A DNA stretch of 64,000 nucleotides from Simiduia agarivorans SA1 = DSM 21679 (GTDB taxonomy: Bacteria > Pseudomonadota > Gammaproteobacteria > Pseudomonadales > Cellvibrionaceae), in assembly GCF_000305785.2 (NCBI RefSeq), contig NC_018868.3:2142001-2206000 (forward strand), given 5' to 3'. Shown here one piece after another: positions 1 to 7,920 of this stretch; within the stretch, counting starts at the first letter, position 1; every line of letters begins with the position of its first letter. Under the pieces are notes generated by a model. It ran no database searches and was not told the DNA's origin. It saw only the letters and a program-made list of their open reading frames with translations. Position numbers and translations under genes: made by a program.

Positions 1-2036
1 CGGCGGTAGTAGTAGCCCGGCACCAGTTTGTCGAAGGTAGACGAGGCGTAAATCAGACCGGCGCCACTGGTGTGGTTGTACACCACATCCATCACCGTGC
101 GCAGCCCCATGGCATTGAGCGCCTGGTTCATGGCGCGCAACTCTTTGATACGCGCGATGCCATCCGCATCGGAGGCATAAGAACCTTCCGGCACGTTGTA
201 CAACACGGGGTCGTAGCCCCAGTTAAAGCCATCGTAACCCCGCAGGGATTCCACCAGATCGCGGGCCGCATTGGTGGTGGGATCGTAGCTTTGCAGCACA
301 GACAAAATCGTTGCTGTATCCGACTCCACGCCACACACGGGCGCCGATGGCTCCACATTGCACAGTTTGGCCACCGTGTCGGTCACGTCTACGCGCGCGG
401 CTTCCACTTCATCAATGGTACCGATGTCCGCCGTTGGCAGCGCGTGGAAATGGGTCAGGCCCGAGGCTTTCAGCTCAGCCAGGTGCTGCATGGGTACCGA
501 ACCGGATTCGGTGAATGCCAGGTATTTGCCGCGATTGGCGGCGCTGGTGGACGCATCCAGAATAGAAAAATCGCGCACGTGGCCTTCGTAAATAACCGCG
601 GCTTCCGGGTTGGCAATCATGGGCGTCGCCACAGTACCCCAACCGTCGGGTTGGGTATCGGCGTCATCCAGGTTTACAAATTGTGAATAGTGCGCACGCT
701 CGGCCGCGCCCACTGAGTAGGGATCGGTGGATTCTACGGTGGCGACCAGATCATTTTCGCGGTCATATACACTCGCAGAAAAACGGTAGAACCGACGATC
801 CAGGCGCTCTATGCTGTCGGTGTAGGACCAGATACCGGTGGCGCTATCCAACGTCATGTCCACGGTATCCAGCAAACGCTTGGGCGATGCATCGTTGAAG
901 ACTTTCAAACGCACATTGTGCGCGGTGGGAGCCCACACCGATACGGTGATATTGCCACCCTCATAAACCACACCCAGATCCGCTTCGTCGGCATCGTTGT
1001 CGCCCATGGTGTAGAGCGCATCCAGCAAGCGCGCCGACTGCACCTCGGTGCCAATCAGATTGCCACCGGCATCGGTGCCGGTTACCCAGATCTGACCTTT
1101 GGTGGCAGTTTTAACCTGTTCGGCGCTCAGCCCTTCCACGGAAAACGCAGCCCAGTTGGCCAGATGAGGCACGCGCGCTGCTTGCTCTGACGTAAGCGTT
1201 GTAGGCGCAAGCGTTGCTGACAAGGTGCTGTTGATGATGTTGCCTTCGGCATCCTGATCCAGACCACCGGTTTCGGCCGCAAACAGACCATCGGCACTGC
1301 CATCGGTATTCCACACCAGTGTGGTGGCATCAATCCAGTGTGCCGCGGCATTGCGCATGGCACGTGCAGGCGGCTCAGCAGCCTCACACACATCGTTAAT
1401 GCAAATTGGCAAACCCATACTCACGCGTGACGTGCGCAGATCGTCGTTGGCAATCACAAACGCCATGCGGGCAAATTTGGTGTTGCCACTCAGCGACAAA
1501 GAGTAATCATTGGTCTGGTTGTCGCCGGCGGTGTTATGCACAATCCAGTTGCCGCAGGTAGATGCATCCTGAATGTTCAACACCCAATAAGCACCGTAGA
1601 TGGGATCAACACCAGCGCCATTCACGGAGGGACCATCAGGCCAGTTGGTTGGCGCGGTATCGGTAGCGGTAACCTGCGAAGCCCAGCCGCCAGTGCAACC
1701 TGAATTCCAGAGATGCAAAACCCAATCGCCATAAGCCTGATCGATGTGCTGACGGTTAAAGTAGATCACCGCCTCATCCGCTGCAGGGAAGTACAGCGGA
1801 TCCGGTCCGGCAAAGGGTGCATCCACGCACATCGCGCCGTCATCATCCGGCACCTGGCCATCCGGGCACACCAAAGGCCGTTCCACACACATGGTGCCAG
1901 CATCATTGGGAATTAGATTATTGGAACAGGTCAGCAATTCGCTTTGATCGCCGGACACATCCGTTTTACACCCGGCCATAGCCAGCAGTGCAACGGTGAG
2001 TGCCGACAATCCCAGCAATCGGCGGGACTGGGACAT
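1..2036 (-). CDS. pulA: pullulanase-type alpha-1,6-glucosidase lipoprotein, C-terminus outside window
   Basis: Secreted debranching enzyme expected to cleave alpha-1,6 bonds of pullulan, starch or glycogen at the cell surface. 678 codons are visible; the gene runs off the left edge. The start MSQSRRLLGL has a lipoprotein signal ending at Cys23 (LAMAGC). Two 20-residue Cys repeats follow (about 35-75), each with a TMCV or AMCV core. A CBM41-like starch-binding module begins near residue 85 (AVIYFNRQ), a CBM48-like segment near 360 (ITVSVWAPTAHNVRLKVF), then the GH13 domain. The type I pullulanase signature FNWGYDP is near residue 603 and GH13 region I DVVYNH near 650. The nucleophile and acid/base residues lie beyond the edge, so catalytic integrity cannot be judged. 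Upstream tandem palindromes suggest sugar-responsive control. Confidence 0.93.
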   Translation of the reverse strand, partial: MSQSRRLLGLSALTVALLAMAGCKTDVSGDQSELLTCSNNLIPNDAGTMCVERPLVCPDGQVPDDDGAMCVDAPFAGPDPLYFPAADEAVIYFNRQHIDQAYGDWVLHLWNSGCTGGWASQVTATDTAPTNWPDGPSVNGAGVDPIYGAYWVLNIQDASTCGNWIVHNTAGDNQTNDYSLSLSGNTKFARMAFVIANDDLRTSRVSMGLPICINDVCEAAEPPARAMRNAAAHWIDATTLVWNTDGSADGLFAAETGGLDQDAEGNIINSTLSATLAPTTLTSEQAARVPHLANWAAFSVEGLSAEQVKTATKGQIWVTGTDAGGNLIGTEVQSARLLDALYTMGDNDADEADLGVVYEGGNITVSVWAPTAHNVRLKVFNDASPKRLLDTVDMTLDSATGIWSYTDSIERLDRRFYRFSASVYDRENDLVATVESTDPYSVGAAERAHYSQFVNLDDADTQPDGWGTVATPMIANPEAAVIYEGHVRDFSILDASTSAANRGKYLAFTESGSVPMQHLAELKASGLTHFHALPTADIGTIDEVEAARVDVTDTVAKLCNVEPSAPVCGVESDTATILSVLQSYDPTTNAARDLVESLRGYDGFNWGYDPVLYNVPEGSYASDADGIARIKELRAMNQALNAMGLRTVMDVVYNHTSGAGLIYASSTFDKLVPGYYYR

Positions 2037-2134
2037 GGTTTTCTCCGTGTAATGTTATTTTTATAGGGCATTGCGCGCACACTACGGCGCAATCTCAGGT
2101 GCGCAGCTTGCGCACTGCTCCCCCACTTAAACCC

Positions 2135-2164
2135 AGTCTAAGAGGCAGCACGAACGTGCCGCAA
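2135..2164 (-). promoter_or_regulatory. candidate sigma-70 promoter of pulA
   Basis: On the minus strand a TTGCGG -35 (2159-2164) and TAGACT -10 (2135-2140) are separated by 18 bp, about 100 bp upstream of the pulA start. The paired palindromes lie just upstream of the -35. The match is moderate and other promoters are possible. Confidence 0.3.
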
Positions 2165-2168
2165 TGGA

Positions 2169-2204
2169 TTGCATACGTATGTATAGGGCTGCATACGTAT
2201 GCAA
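2169..2204. promoter_or_regulatory. tandem palindromic operators upstream of pulA
   Basis: Two copies of CATACGTATG with centres exactly 20 bp apart (2176/2177 and 2196/2197), so on the same DNA face. The second is a perfect 14-bp palindrome TGCATACGTATGCA (2190-2203); the first matches on 2172-2181 with one changed outer base. Each is followed by ATAGGGC, so the site is a tandem duplication of a 20-21 bp unit. The shape (central CG, even symmetry) fits a LacI-family sugar regulator; which regulator is inferred only from the adjoining pullulanase gene. Confidence 0.6.
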
Positions 2205-2303
2205 TAGGGCATGCCTTTCAAATAATGTCGCGCGGGGATCGCCGTTCGGTAAACAGCGCAATGTTTTTCGGGGAATAACTGATGTGGGAGTACTTGCAGG
2301 CTG

Positions 2304-2963
2304 CTAGCCAGTATGACCGGCCGGGCTGTTTTTGGAAAAATCGATACACGCCTGTAAAAGAGCCTTGCCCGGTTCGCTCAGCCGATCGAACGCCATACCC
2401 AGTTGAACGTTGGCGTTTTCAGTGTCCGGCGCCCGCAACACGGCGCGAATAACCGCTGTGACTTTGGCTTGCCTGATGCCTTCCGGCAGGGGAAATTTCA
2501 CCTCGAGCGTCAACTGATCGCCGATGGCTCCGACCGGCTCAGCCACTTCCAGGCAGCATCCGGAAATGCTGAGATCAATAATTTTGGCATCGCACGCCTG
2601 CGCCAACAGCACCCGGGTTTCCAGTTGCACGGCCACCCGCTCGGCCTTGCGGCTTTCATCACGCATTACCATGGCGGGGTAGCCCAACCAAAGCACCGGC
2701 ACAGGCGCCTGGGTCGCACCCAGAATCGGGGCGGTAAACAGCATGGCGGCGTTAGCCGCTTGGGAAAACACGTGCACGTCTGCCATCCCCTGTTCAGCCA
2801 GAACCTCAACCGCCTGCTCGGACGCGGGTAGTGTCACCAGCAGGGCCCGGTTTTTGATATAGCCCACAAAACGACAGGTCGCACGGGTGCCATCTGCCAA
2901 GTCCAGATCCAGTTGCATCACGGTACCGGGCTTCAGCTGGAGATCTTCAAAGTTCATGCACAA
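2304..2963 (-). CDS. YcgR-like PilZ domain protein (cyclic-di-GMP receptor)
   Basis: A 219-residue protein with an N-terminal YcgR-type beta domain (about 10-100) and a C-terminal PilZ domain (about 104-210). Both c-di-GMP motifs are present: RKAER at 105-109 (RxxxR) and DLSISG at 130-135 (D/NxSxxG). Proteins of this layout slow or bias the flagellar motor when c-di-GMP is high, or control exopolysaccharide. Two close starts exist (MCM and MNFEDLQ); the second, at 2957, is equally plausible. It is followed by intergenic DNA before pulA and lies downstream of the NadD-like gene on the same strand, with a 113-bp gap suggesting its own promoter. Confidence 0.85.
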   Translation of the reverse strand: MCMNFEDLQLKPGTVMQLDLDLADGTRATCRFVGYIKNRALLVTLPASEQAVEVLAEQGMADVHVFSQAANAAMLFTAPILGATQAPVPVLWLGYPAMVMRDESRKAERVAVQLETRVLLAQACDAKIIDLSISGCCLEVAEPVGAIGDQLTLEVKFPLPEGIRQAKVTAVIRAVLRAPDTENANVQLGMAFDRLSEPGKALLQACIDFSKNSPAGHTG

Positions 2964-3076
2964 CTCACAGGGGGTAATCCCTGAAGTGTAGAACAGGAAC
3001 CTGGGGGTTTCCGGTATGACCTGCCAGCGCTGTGACCGGCAGCCCCACCCAGGGATGCCTTCCCGGCGAAGGCCAA

Positions 3077-3622
3077 CTACCGGTATAGCCCGAACTGGTC
3101 GATCAACTGCGCTACCTCAGCGGGCAAAAGTGCGACAGGCACCGATGCGCCGGCCGCAATCGCGTCGCGCACTGCGCTTGAACGCACATTGACCCGCTCT
3201 TCCACCACCAGCGTTTGCCAGCGCGCATCGATATCCTCGTGTCGGTAAAATTTTTGCCATTGGGCTGGATTGGCGTTATCGGGACCTATCGCCAGGCAGA
3301 TCCGGGCATCCGGATGCCGCTGCTGGGTCTCTTGTAAAAGATCCCAGGAGTAGATGGGATCTTCCGCGGCTTTCGCTGCCGCTAACCGCTGTTCACTCAG
3401 ATCCACTTCAACCCGCGTCGGTGGCAAAGAAACCGACGCGAGCGCGGCCTTTACCATGGCCACCCGCTGCGCAAAGGGCGCCATGGTTTTGCCAAACGCA
3501 TGGCGATAGGACGGCACCACCAGCACGCGGTCCACCTGCGCCAACAACTGTGCGATGGCATCCAGATGGCCTGCATGCGGAGGGTTGAACGCGGCACCAT
3601 ACACGGCAATTTTTTCAGTCAT
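3077..3622 (-). CDS. NadD-like nucleotidyltransferase
   Basis: 181 residues of the nucleotidyltransferase alpha/beta phosphodiesterase superfamily. The nucleotide-binding signature GAAFNPPHAGH (residues 9-19) contains the HxGH pair, and VRSSAVRD near the C-terminus takes the place of the usual ISSTxIR. The end LIDQFGLYR resembles NadD, so nicotinate-mononucleotide adenylyltransferase activity (NAD synthesis) is the best guess. However, it is shorter than typical NadD (about 210) and is not beside holA or rsfS, where the housekeeping nadD sits in many gammaproteobacteria. It may be a paralogue with another substrate. It starts 24 bp after the M56-M23 gene on the same strand and may be co-transcribed with it. 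Confidence 0.7.
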   Translation of the reverse strand: MTEKIAVYGAAFNPPHAGHLDAIAQLLAQVDRVLVVPSYRHAFGKTMAPFAQRVAMVKAALASVSLPPTRVEVDLSEQRLAAAKAAEDPIYSWDLLQETQQRHPDARICLAIGPDNANPAQWQKFYRHEDIDARWQTLVVEERVNVRSSAVRDAIAAGASVPVALLPAEVAQLIDQFGLYR

Positions 3623-3646
3623 GCTTGTTCCCGATTAACCGGCCGA

Positions 3647-5104
3647 TCAATAGACGCGCGGCATGCGTTCATCGGCAAGCGCCGCTCGCGCAGCTGGCTT
3701 GACCGGAAAATCAATGAAACGGGCGGGGTCCAGCCGATCATCGCCCGACAGTATTTCGAAATGCAAATGCGGGCCGGTGACTTTACCGGTTTCGCCCACG
3801 GCGCCGATCAATTGCCCGGCACTGACATTGTCACCCGCCGCCACCACCCGGCTGTCCAGATGCGAATACAATGAACGCAGACCGTTGGCGTGCTCAATAA
3901 TGATCAGCTTGCCATAGTTAACCCGATTGCCGTACACGTCGGTGGATACCAGCACCCGACCGTCAGCAGCGGCGACAATGGGTGTCCCTTTGGCAATCGC
4001 GAGATCGATGCCATTGTGAAAGCGCTCGGTTTTCTGTCCAAAAGACGAACTGACCCGCGCGCTGGGTACCGGATGCTGAAACACCACCTCGCGCATTTCA
4101 TCCGCCACCGCGATCAAGGGTTGCAGCACTACACTCGCGCACAAGAGAGAACCGGCGCCTGCACCAAACCACCACTGCTGATGACGAGACACACCGGGGC
4201 TTTTTCTGACAATCCGACCTAAACGCATTTTGATGTCCTTATGGGTTGGGGAATGAAACGCCGGCATAACGGGCGCAGGTACTGCGGAAGTCTGGGTAAT
4301 TAACGCCAACAGAGTACGGGCATAGAGCGCGGACTTGCCGGGCCGTTTACGCAACACGGTCGCGTCGCAGTCCAGCTCAATCGCCGCCAGCAGCTGGCGA
4401 TTCAAACGCAGGTAGAAAGGATTAAACCAGGCCAGCGCCGACAACAGGTGCAGCACCAGCACCCATTGGTGATCCCGCCGCTTGATGTGAACCCACTCGT
4501 GCCGCAAGACTAATTGCAGGGCACTGAAATCCAACGCCTCAAGGCTGGCATAGCTCATAACCAAACGCGGCCTGACCAGCCCGAATACAAAAGGCGACAC
4601 CTTGTGCCGGGCAAACACGATGCGAACACCGGTGGCACGCGACAAGCGACGGCACAGCGTTTGCGCGCGCGCCGGCACAGGGCCGGAAGCCGACACATTA
4701 AAGTGACGATTCAGGTGCCAGACACCTGCCAATACCCGCACGAAACGAAAGCCACCGATCAGAGCGACCAGGCCAACCAACAGGGTAAATAGCAGGGGCA
4801 ATACAGCCTTGCCTGGCTGCCTCGCCACCGGTTCGCCGAGCGCCACTTCCCACCTGCCTGCGCCCTCTGTCATCAACGGCGGCAGCTGGACGACGGGCTC
4901 AACCAGTACGGGCACAGGTAACAACCCCAGCACGCCGGGCAACCAGCACATGAGCACGGCAAACATCCAGAACCGTCGCCAGGCCGCCGTTGCCTCCCAG
5001 CGCGACTCGGCCCATCGGGCGGCCGCCATCACCAGAGCCGAAAAAGCCAGAAAGCAACAACAAAACCACCCAATGGCACCAACAAGACTGTGCCACTCAA
5101 TCAT
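3647..5104 (-). CDS. BlaR1-like M56 peptidase fused to M23 (LytM) endopeptidase
   Basis: 485 residues from ATG at 5104, whose codon overlaps the blaI-like stop by 8 bp (ATGATTGA). Earlier in-frame starts would sit deep inside blaI. Predicted membrane segments lie near 8-28, 45-66, 101-120 and 312-335. An M56 domain lies between the last two, with zinc motif HEWVH (202-206) and downstream ELDCD (243-247). After the last membrane segment, where BlaR1 carries its beta-lactam sensor, there is a periplasmic M23 domain. It keeps all zinc and catalytic residues: H363 and D367 (FHNGID), H416, and H446/H448 (GPHLHFE). The protein is therefore predicted to be both a cell-wall endopeptidase and an antirepressor protease. 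M23/M56 proteins are known as an architecture; the coupling of wall cleavage to BlaI control is inference. Confidence 0.85.
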   Translation of the reverse strand: MIEWHSLVGAIGWFCCCFLAFSALVMAAARWAESRWEATAAWRRFWMFAVLMCWLPGVLGLLPVPVLVEPVVQLPPLMTEGAGRWEVALGEPVARQPGKAVLPLLFTLLVGLVALIGGFRFVRVLAGVWHLNRHFNVSASGPVPARAQTLCRRLSRATGVRIVFARHKVSPFVFGLVRPRLVMSYASLEALDFSALQLVLRHEWVHIKRRDHQWVLVLHLLSALAWFNPFYLRLNRQLLAAIELDCDATVLRKRPGKSALYARTLLALITQTSAVPAPVMPAFHSPTHKDIKMRLGRIVRKSPGVSRHQQWWFGAGAGSLLCASVVLQPLIAVADEMREVVFQHPVPSARVSSSFGQKTERFHNGIDLAIAKGTPIVAAADGRVLVSTDVYGNRVNYGKLIIIEHANGLRSLYSHLDSRVVAAGDNVSAGQLIGAVGETGKVTGPHLHFEILSGDDRLDPARFIDFPVKPAARAALADERMPRVY

Positions 5105-5471
5105 GATCGTTGGCCTCGAGTAAACGCTCAAGGTCTTCGATTTCATCCGGACTCAGCAACGCGCTGTCGGCAAACATTGCCACCGGTAACGGCCCCTTCA
5201 CCTCGAGTACTGTGCGCGAAAAATCCTTGGCCAGCGCGGCCAGCGTTTGCACTTTGCTTTGCGCCGCGCTGAACACTTTGATGCCATGCACTTCGCCGGC
5301 ACGGATCAACGCTTTATCCAGCATCCGGTCCAGGGTTTTGCGGGTGGAGGAGAACGACCACTGCAGCTCTGGCGCCACGCGCTCATGCACTTCCCGGGCA
5401 CTCAGAGGCGACTGACGCCAGAGCGCCTTCATTAGTGTCAGCTCGGTGGCAGACGGCTTGGTGGATTCCAT
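5097..5471 (-). CDS. BlaI/MecI family transcriptional repressor
   Basis: A 124-residue winged-helix protein (MESTKPSATELTLMKALW...), the normal length of BlaI/MecI. The helix-turn-helix segment includes LSAREVHERV and SSTRKTLDRML. The start at 5471 is chosen because GAGG lies 9 nt upstream; longer TTG (5516) and ATG (5489) starts lack a good ribosome site and would run into the palindrome. The stop overlaps the M56-M23 start, as in blaI-blaR1 pairs, so the peptidase is probably translationally coupled and acts on this repressor. A 30-bp perfect palindrome with a central ACATATGT lies 42 bp upstream and is the likely autoregulatory operator. Confidence 0.88.
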   Translation of the reverse strand: MESTKPSATELTLMKALWRQSPLSAREVHERVAPELQWSFSSTRKTLDRMLDKALIRAGEVHGIKVFSAAQSKVQTLAALAKDFSRTVLEVKGPLPVAMFADSALLSPDEIEDLERLLEANDHD

Positions 5472-5512
5472 GGTGTTTAACCTCGACATGACATGCGGCT
5501 GGAAACAGAGTG

Positions 5513-5542
5513 GCAATCATGCGACATATGTCGCATGATTGC
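5513..5542. promoter_or_regulatory. 30-bp perfect palindrome, probable BlaI operator
   Basis: All 15 base pairs of the two arms match: GCAATCATGCGACAT followed by its reverse complement. The core ACATATGT is the core of BlaI/MecI/CopY operators. A weak -35/-10 pair for blaI (TTGCAA 5539-5544, CATGAT 5516-5521, 17-bp spacer) would be covered by the palindrome, consistent with repression. Confidence 0.75.
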
Positions 5543-5806
5543 AACAAACGCATTCAACAAACCCATGCAACTACCAGATCAGCGCCCATGCCAGTACAGC
5601 AGAATATCCGGGTTGACTGGACGCCGCGACAGAGCTGCAAGGCACATCAATATTTTTCATCCTTTAATCCACTCAATAACCATTTCCCATCAGATCTCAG
5701 GTTAATCAATTACCAAAAATTCAAATTATTTGATCAATAAGCGCAATATTCTCCGTTATACACTGCTGTCGCACAGCGGTAAGCTGCATGCCATCAATCA
5801 GGCGAG
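5543..5806. other. AT-rich intergenic leader before pirin gene
   Basis: Together with the palindrome this forms the 344-bp gap between blaI and the pirin gene. It is markedly more AT-rich than its surroundings, especially 5640-5760, and contains a TATACA hexamer at 5757-5762 that could be a -10 for the pirin gene, without a clear -35. No gene longer than a few tens of codons is convincing here. Confidence 0.4.
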
Positions 5807-5815
5807 GTGCCCCAT

Positions 5816-6523
5816 ATGCTTTACCATCGACCTTCATCGAGCCGCGGCAGGGCCAGTTTCGGCTGGCTGGACAGCAAACACTCCTTTTCATTTGGCCACT
5901 ACTACGACCCTGAACACATGGGTTTTTCCGCACTCAGGGTGATCAACGATGACCAGGTAAAGCCGGGCGCCGGGTTTGACACTCACGGCCACAGGGACAT
6001 GGAGATCATTTCCTACATTCTGGAAGGCGCCATTGCCCACAAGGACAGCATGGGTAACGCGTTCGTCGTGCCCGCGGGCGAAGTGCAGCGCATGAGCGCA
6101 GGCACGGGTATAACCCACTCGGAATACAACTATTCAGCCACCGAGCCGTTGCGCTTTCTGCAGATCTGGATTCAGCCGAATCAGCGCGGCATTGCGCCCG
6201 GTTATGAACAGAAAGCCATTGCGCAAACCGCCCCACTCACGCCACTGGTGACACCCGACGGCCGCGGCGACTCACTGACCCTGCAACAGGATGCCAGCAT
6301 CTATCGTTTGGTGCTTGAGCCCGGTGCAGCCATTGACCTGGATACCCGCCAACGCCCAGGCTATCTGCACCTCATCGACGGTCGCGCAGAAATCGCCAAT
6401 GGCGATGAAAAACTGGCGCTGAACGCTGGCGATGCACTGGGCGCCTATCAGGAAAAGCTGAGCGTTACAGCCGCGGAGGGCAAACTGACCGCACTCTGGT
6501 TTGATTTGCCGGCAGCCGCCTGA
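5816..6523 (+). CDS. pirin family protein (YhhW-type quercetinase-like cupin)
   Basis: 235 residues of bicupin pirin type. ATG 5816 is preferred over GTG 5807 because GAGG lies 8 nt upstream and the N-terminus MLYHRPSSSRGRASFGWLD then aligns with Escherichia coli YhhW. The four metal ligands are at H57, H59, H101 and E103 (DTHGHRDME and GTGITHSEYN), the same positions as in YhhW. Such enzymes open flavonol rings (quercetin 2,3-dioxygenase activity) in vitro; the natural substrate is unknown. The stop overlaps the start of the next permease gene by one base (TGATG), so the two are co-translated. Confidence 0.9.
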   Translation: MLYHRPSSSRGRASFGWLDSKHSFSFGHYYDPEHMGFSALRVINDDQVKPGAGFDTHGHRDMEIISYILEGAIAHKDSMGNAFVVPAGEVQRMSAGTGITHSEYNYSATEPLRFLQIWIQPNQRGIAPGYEQKAIAQTAPLTPLVTPDGRGDSLTLQQDASIYRLVLEPGAAIDLDTRQRPGYLHLIDGRAEIANGDEKLALNAGDALGAYQEKLSVTAAEGKLTALWFDLPAAA

Positions 6524-7260
6524 TGCCCGCCGACCCGCTCTTCTGGCTGCTGGCCGCACTCGGCGTGACACTGACCGGCATATCGAAATCCGGTTTGGCC
6601 GGTGGCGCGGGTGTGGTGGCCGTGCCCTTGCTGGCGCTGGTGATGCCGGTACCGGCCGCAGCCGCGCTGATGTTACCTCTGCTGCTGGTGATGGACGCCA
6701 ACACCCTTGCGCTTTACCGACGTGCGCTGGCCAACAGCCAACTGCTGATCCCCATTGTGCTGAGTGCATTGGTAGGCGTCAGCCTCGCGGGCATTGCCTT
6801 GGGGCAGCTGGACAACCGGTATCTGCAATTGGCACTGGCGCTGTTTTGTCTGGTGTTCGCGCTGTGGCACAAGCTCACGCCCTGGCTGGCAAAAATGCCG
6901 GGCGCCGCTTGGTTATGGGGCACTCTGGCGGGCATCAGCAGCACCCTGCTGCACGCAGGCGGCCCGCCCATAACGATTTATTTTTTGTCAAAACAATTAC
7001 CCAAAGCCCAATGGCTGGCATTGGCTGCGGTGTTTTTTGCGGTAGTGAATATTGCCAAGCTGCTGCCCTATACGATCAACCAGATGTGGTCGCTGCCATT
7101 ATTGCTCTGTGGCGTCTTGTTACTGCCCTTCGCCTTTTTAGGTGTGTGGCTCGGTAAGCGCTTGCAACAGCGCGTTTCCGATACGCAGTTTGTCAGCCTT
7201 ATCCGGGGGCTGCTGGTGATCAGTGGCGTGTTACTGCTATGGAAATGGTTGGCAGCCTAG
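6523..7260 (+). CDS. TauE/SafE (TSUP) family membrane permease
   Basis: 245 residues with about eight hydrophobic segments. It has the family's N-terminal glycine-rich GISKSGLAGGAGVVAVPLL and the mid-protein repeat motif GTLAGISSTLLHAGGPPITIY. The family exports sulfite, sulfoacetate or related organosulfur anions, or takes up similar compounds; the substrate here is not predictable. It overlaps the pirin gene by one base and forms a two-gene unit with it. Its end faces the sigma/anti-sigma pair, with only 42 bp between stops. Confidence 0.85.
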   Translation: MPADPLFWLLAALGVTLTGISKSGLAGGAGVVAVPLLALVMPVPAAAALMLPLLLVMDANTLALYRRALANSQLLIPIVLSALVGVSLAGIALGQLDNRYLQLALALFCLVFALWHKLTPWLAKMPGAAWLWGTLAGISSTLLHAGGPPITIYFLSKQLPKAQWLALAAVFFAVVNIAKLLPYTINQMWSLPLLLCGVLLLPFAFLGVWLGKRLQQRVSDTQFVSLIRGLLVISGVLLLWKWLAA

Positions 7261-7302
7261 CAGGCTGTTGAAAAACCCCTTGAGCTTCAACCTGACGTCG
7301 CG

Positions 7303-7920
7303 TCACGCTGCATCAAATTCTGCTTTCATTTTCTCAGCCTGCGCCATCAATACCTGACTGCGTTTTACCCGTACCTGAAAATACGCCAATAGGATCAGCG
7401 TAGGCAGCACCAGATAACCGAAAGCTGCCAGCAAAGTTTCAGGTACCTCAGTGACCCTGAACGCATTCAACAGGTACAACAACAAGGTAAATGCCAGAGT
7501 AATCACGCAACCCAATTGATTTATGCGCAAATGGCGGAGGCTTGCGCGGAGATGCATACAGCGAAAGGTGAGCAAGCCAGCAGCCGTCCAATCCGCATAG
7601 TCCAATACCTGACGGTGAATACTGAACGCCTGCTGGCCGACAATCAGGCCGCTGAAAAACAGCACCACACTTGCAATGACGGTAATGGCCGAGGTGGGCA
7701 AAAACAGCAGAAAGCCCACACTGGCCACCAGTAACACCAGCGCCTGCACCAAATCCAGCGCAAACCACATGCGACGCCGCTTTTGCTGACGGTAAGCCGC
7801 GGAGAAATCCACGTCGACCTTGGGGGTCTGACTACGCCAGGCCGCACCCAAAGCGCCCAGATCCAGATCGTCGTCTTCAAGCCCGGATGCCGGGTTCAAA
7901 TCCTGATTATTGTCGGCCAT
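7303..7920 (-). CDS. putative membrane partner (anti-sigma-like) of the ECF sigma factor
   Basis: 205 residues: an acidic, soluble N-terminus (about 1-50, with DLDLGALGAAWRSQ), then four predicted membrane segments near 54-72, 78-97, 135-152 and 165-185, and a short basic/acidic tail. No named family was recognised. Its start overlaps the end of the ECF sigma gene by 14 bp, the usual arrangement for a cognate anti-sigma factor. The short cytoplasmic N-terminus before the first helix would be the sigma-binding part. The role as anti-sigma is inferred from position and topology only. Confidence 0.6.
   Translation of the reverse strand: MADNNQDLNPASGLEDDDLDLGALGAAWRSQTPKVDVDFSAAYRQQKRRRMWFALDLVQALVLLVASVGFLLFLPTSAITVIASVVLFFSGLIVGQQAFSIHRQVLDYADWTAAGLLTFRCMHLRASLRHLRINQLGCVITLAFTLLLYLLNAFRVTEVPETLLAAFGYLVLPTLILLAYFQVRVKRSQVLMAQAEKMKAEFDAA

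Noticed and set aside
7261..7302. CAGGCTGTTGAAAAA sequence after the TSUP gene, reminiscent of insertion-sequence ends
   Set aside because: No partner repeat, target duplication or transposase remnant nearby; a short match is not enough to call a mobile element.
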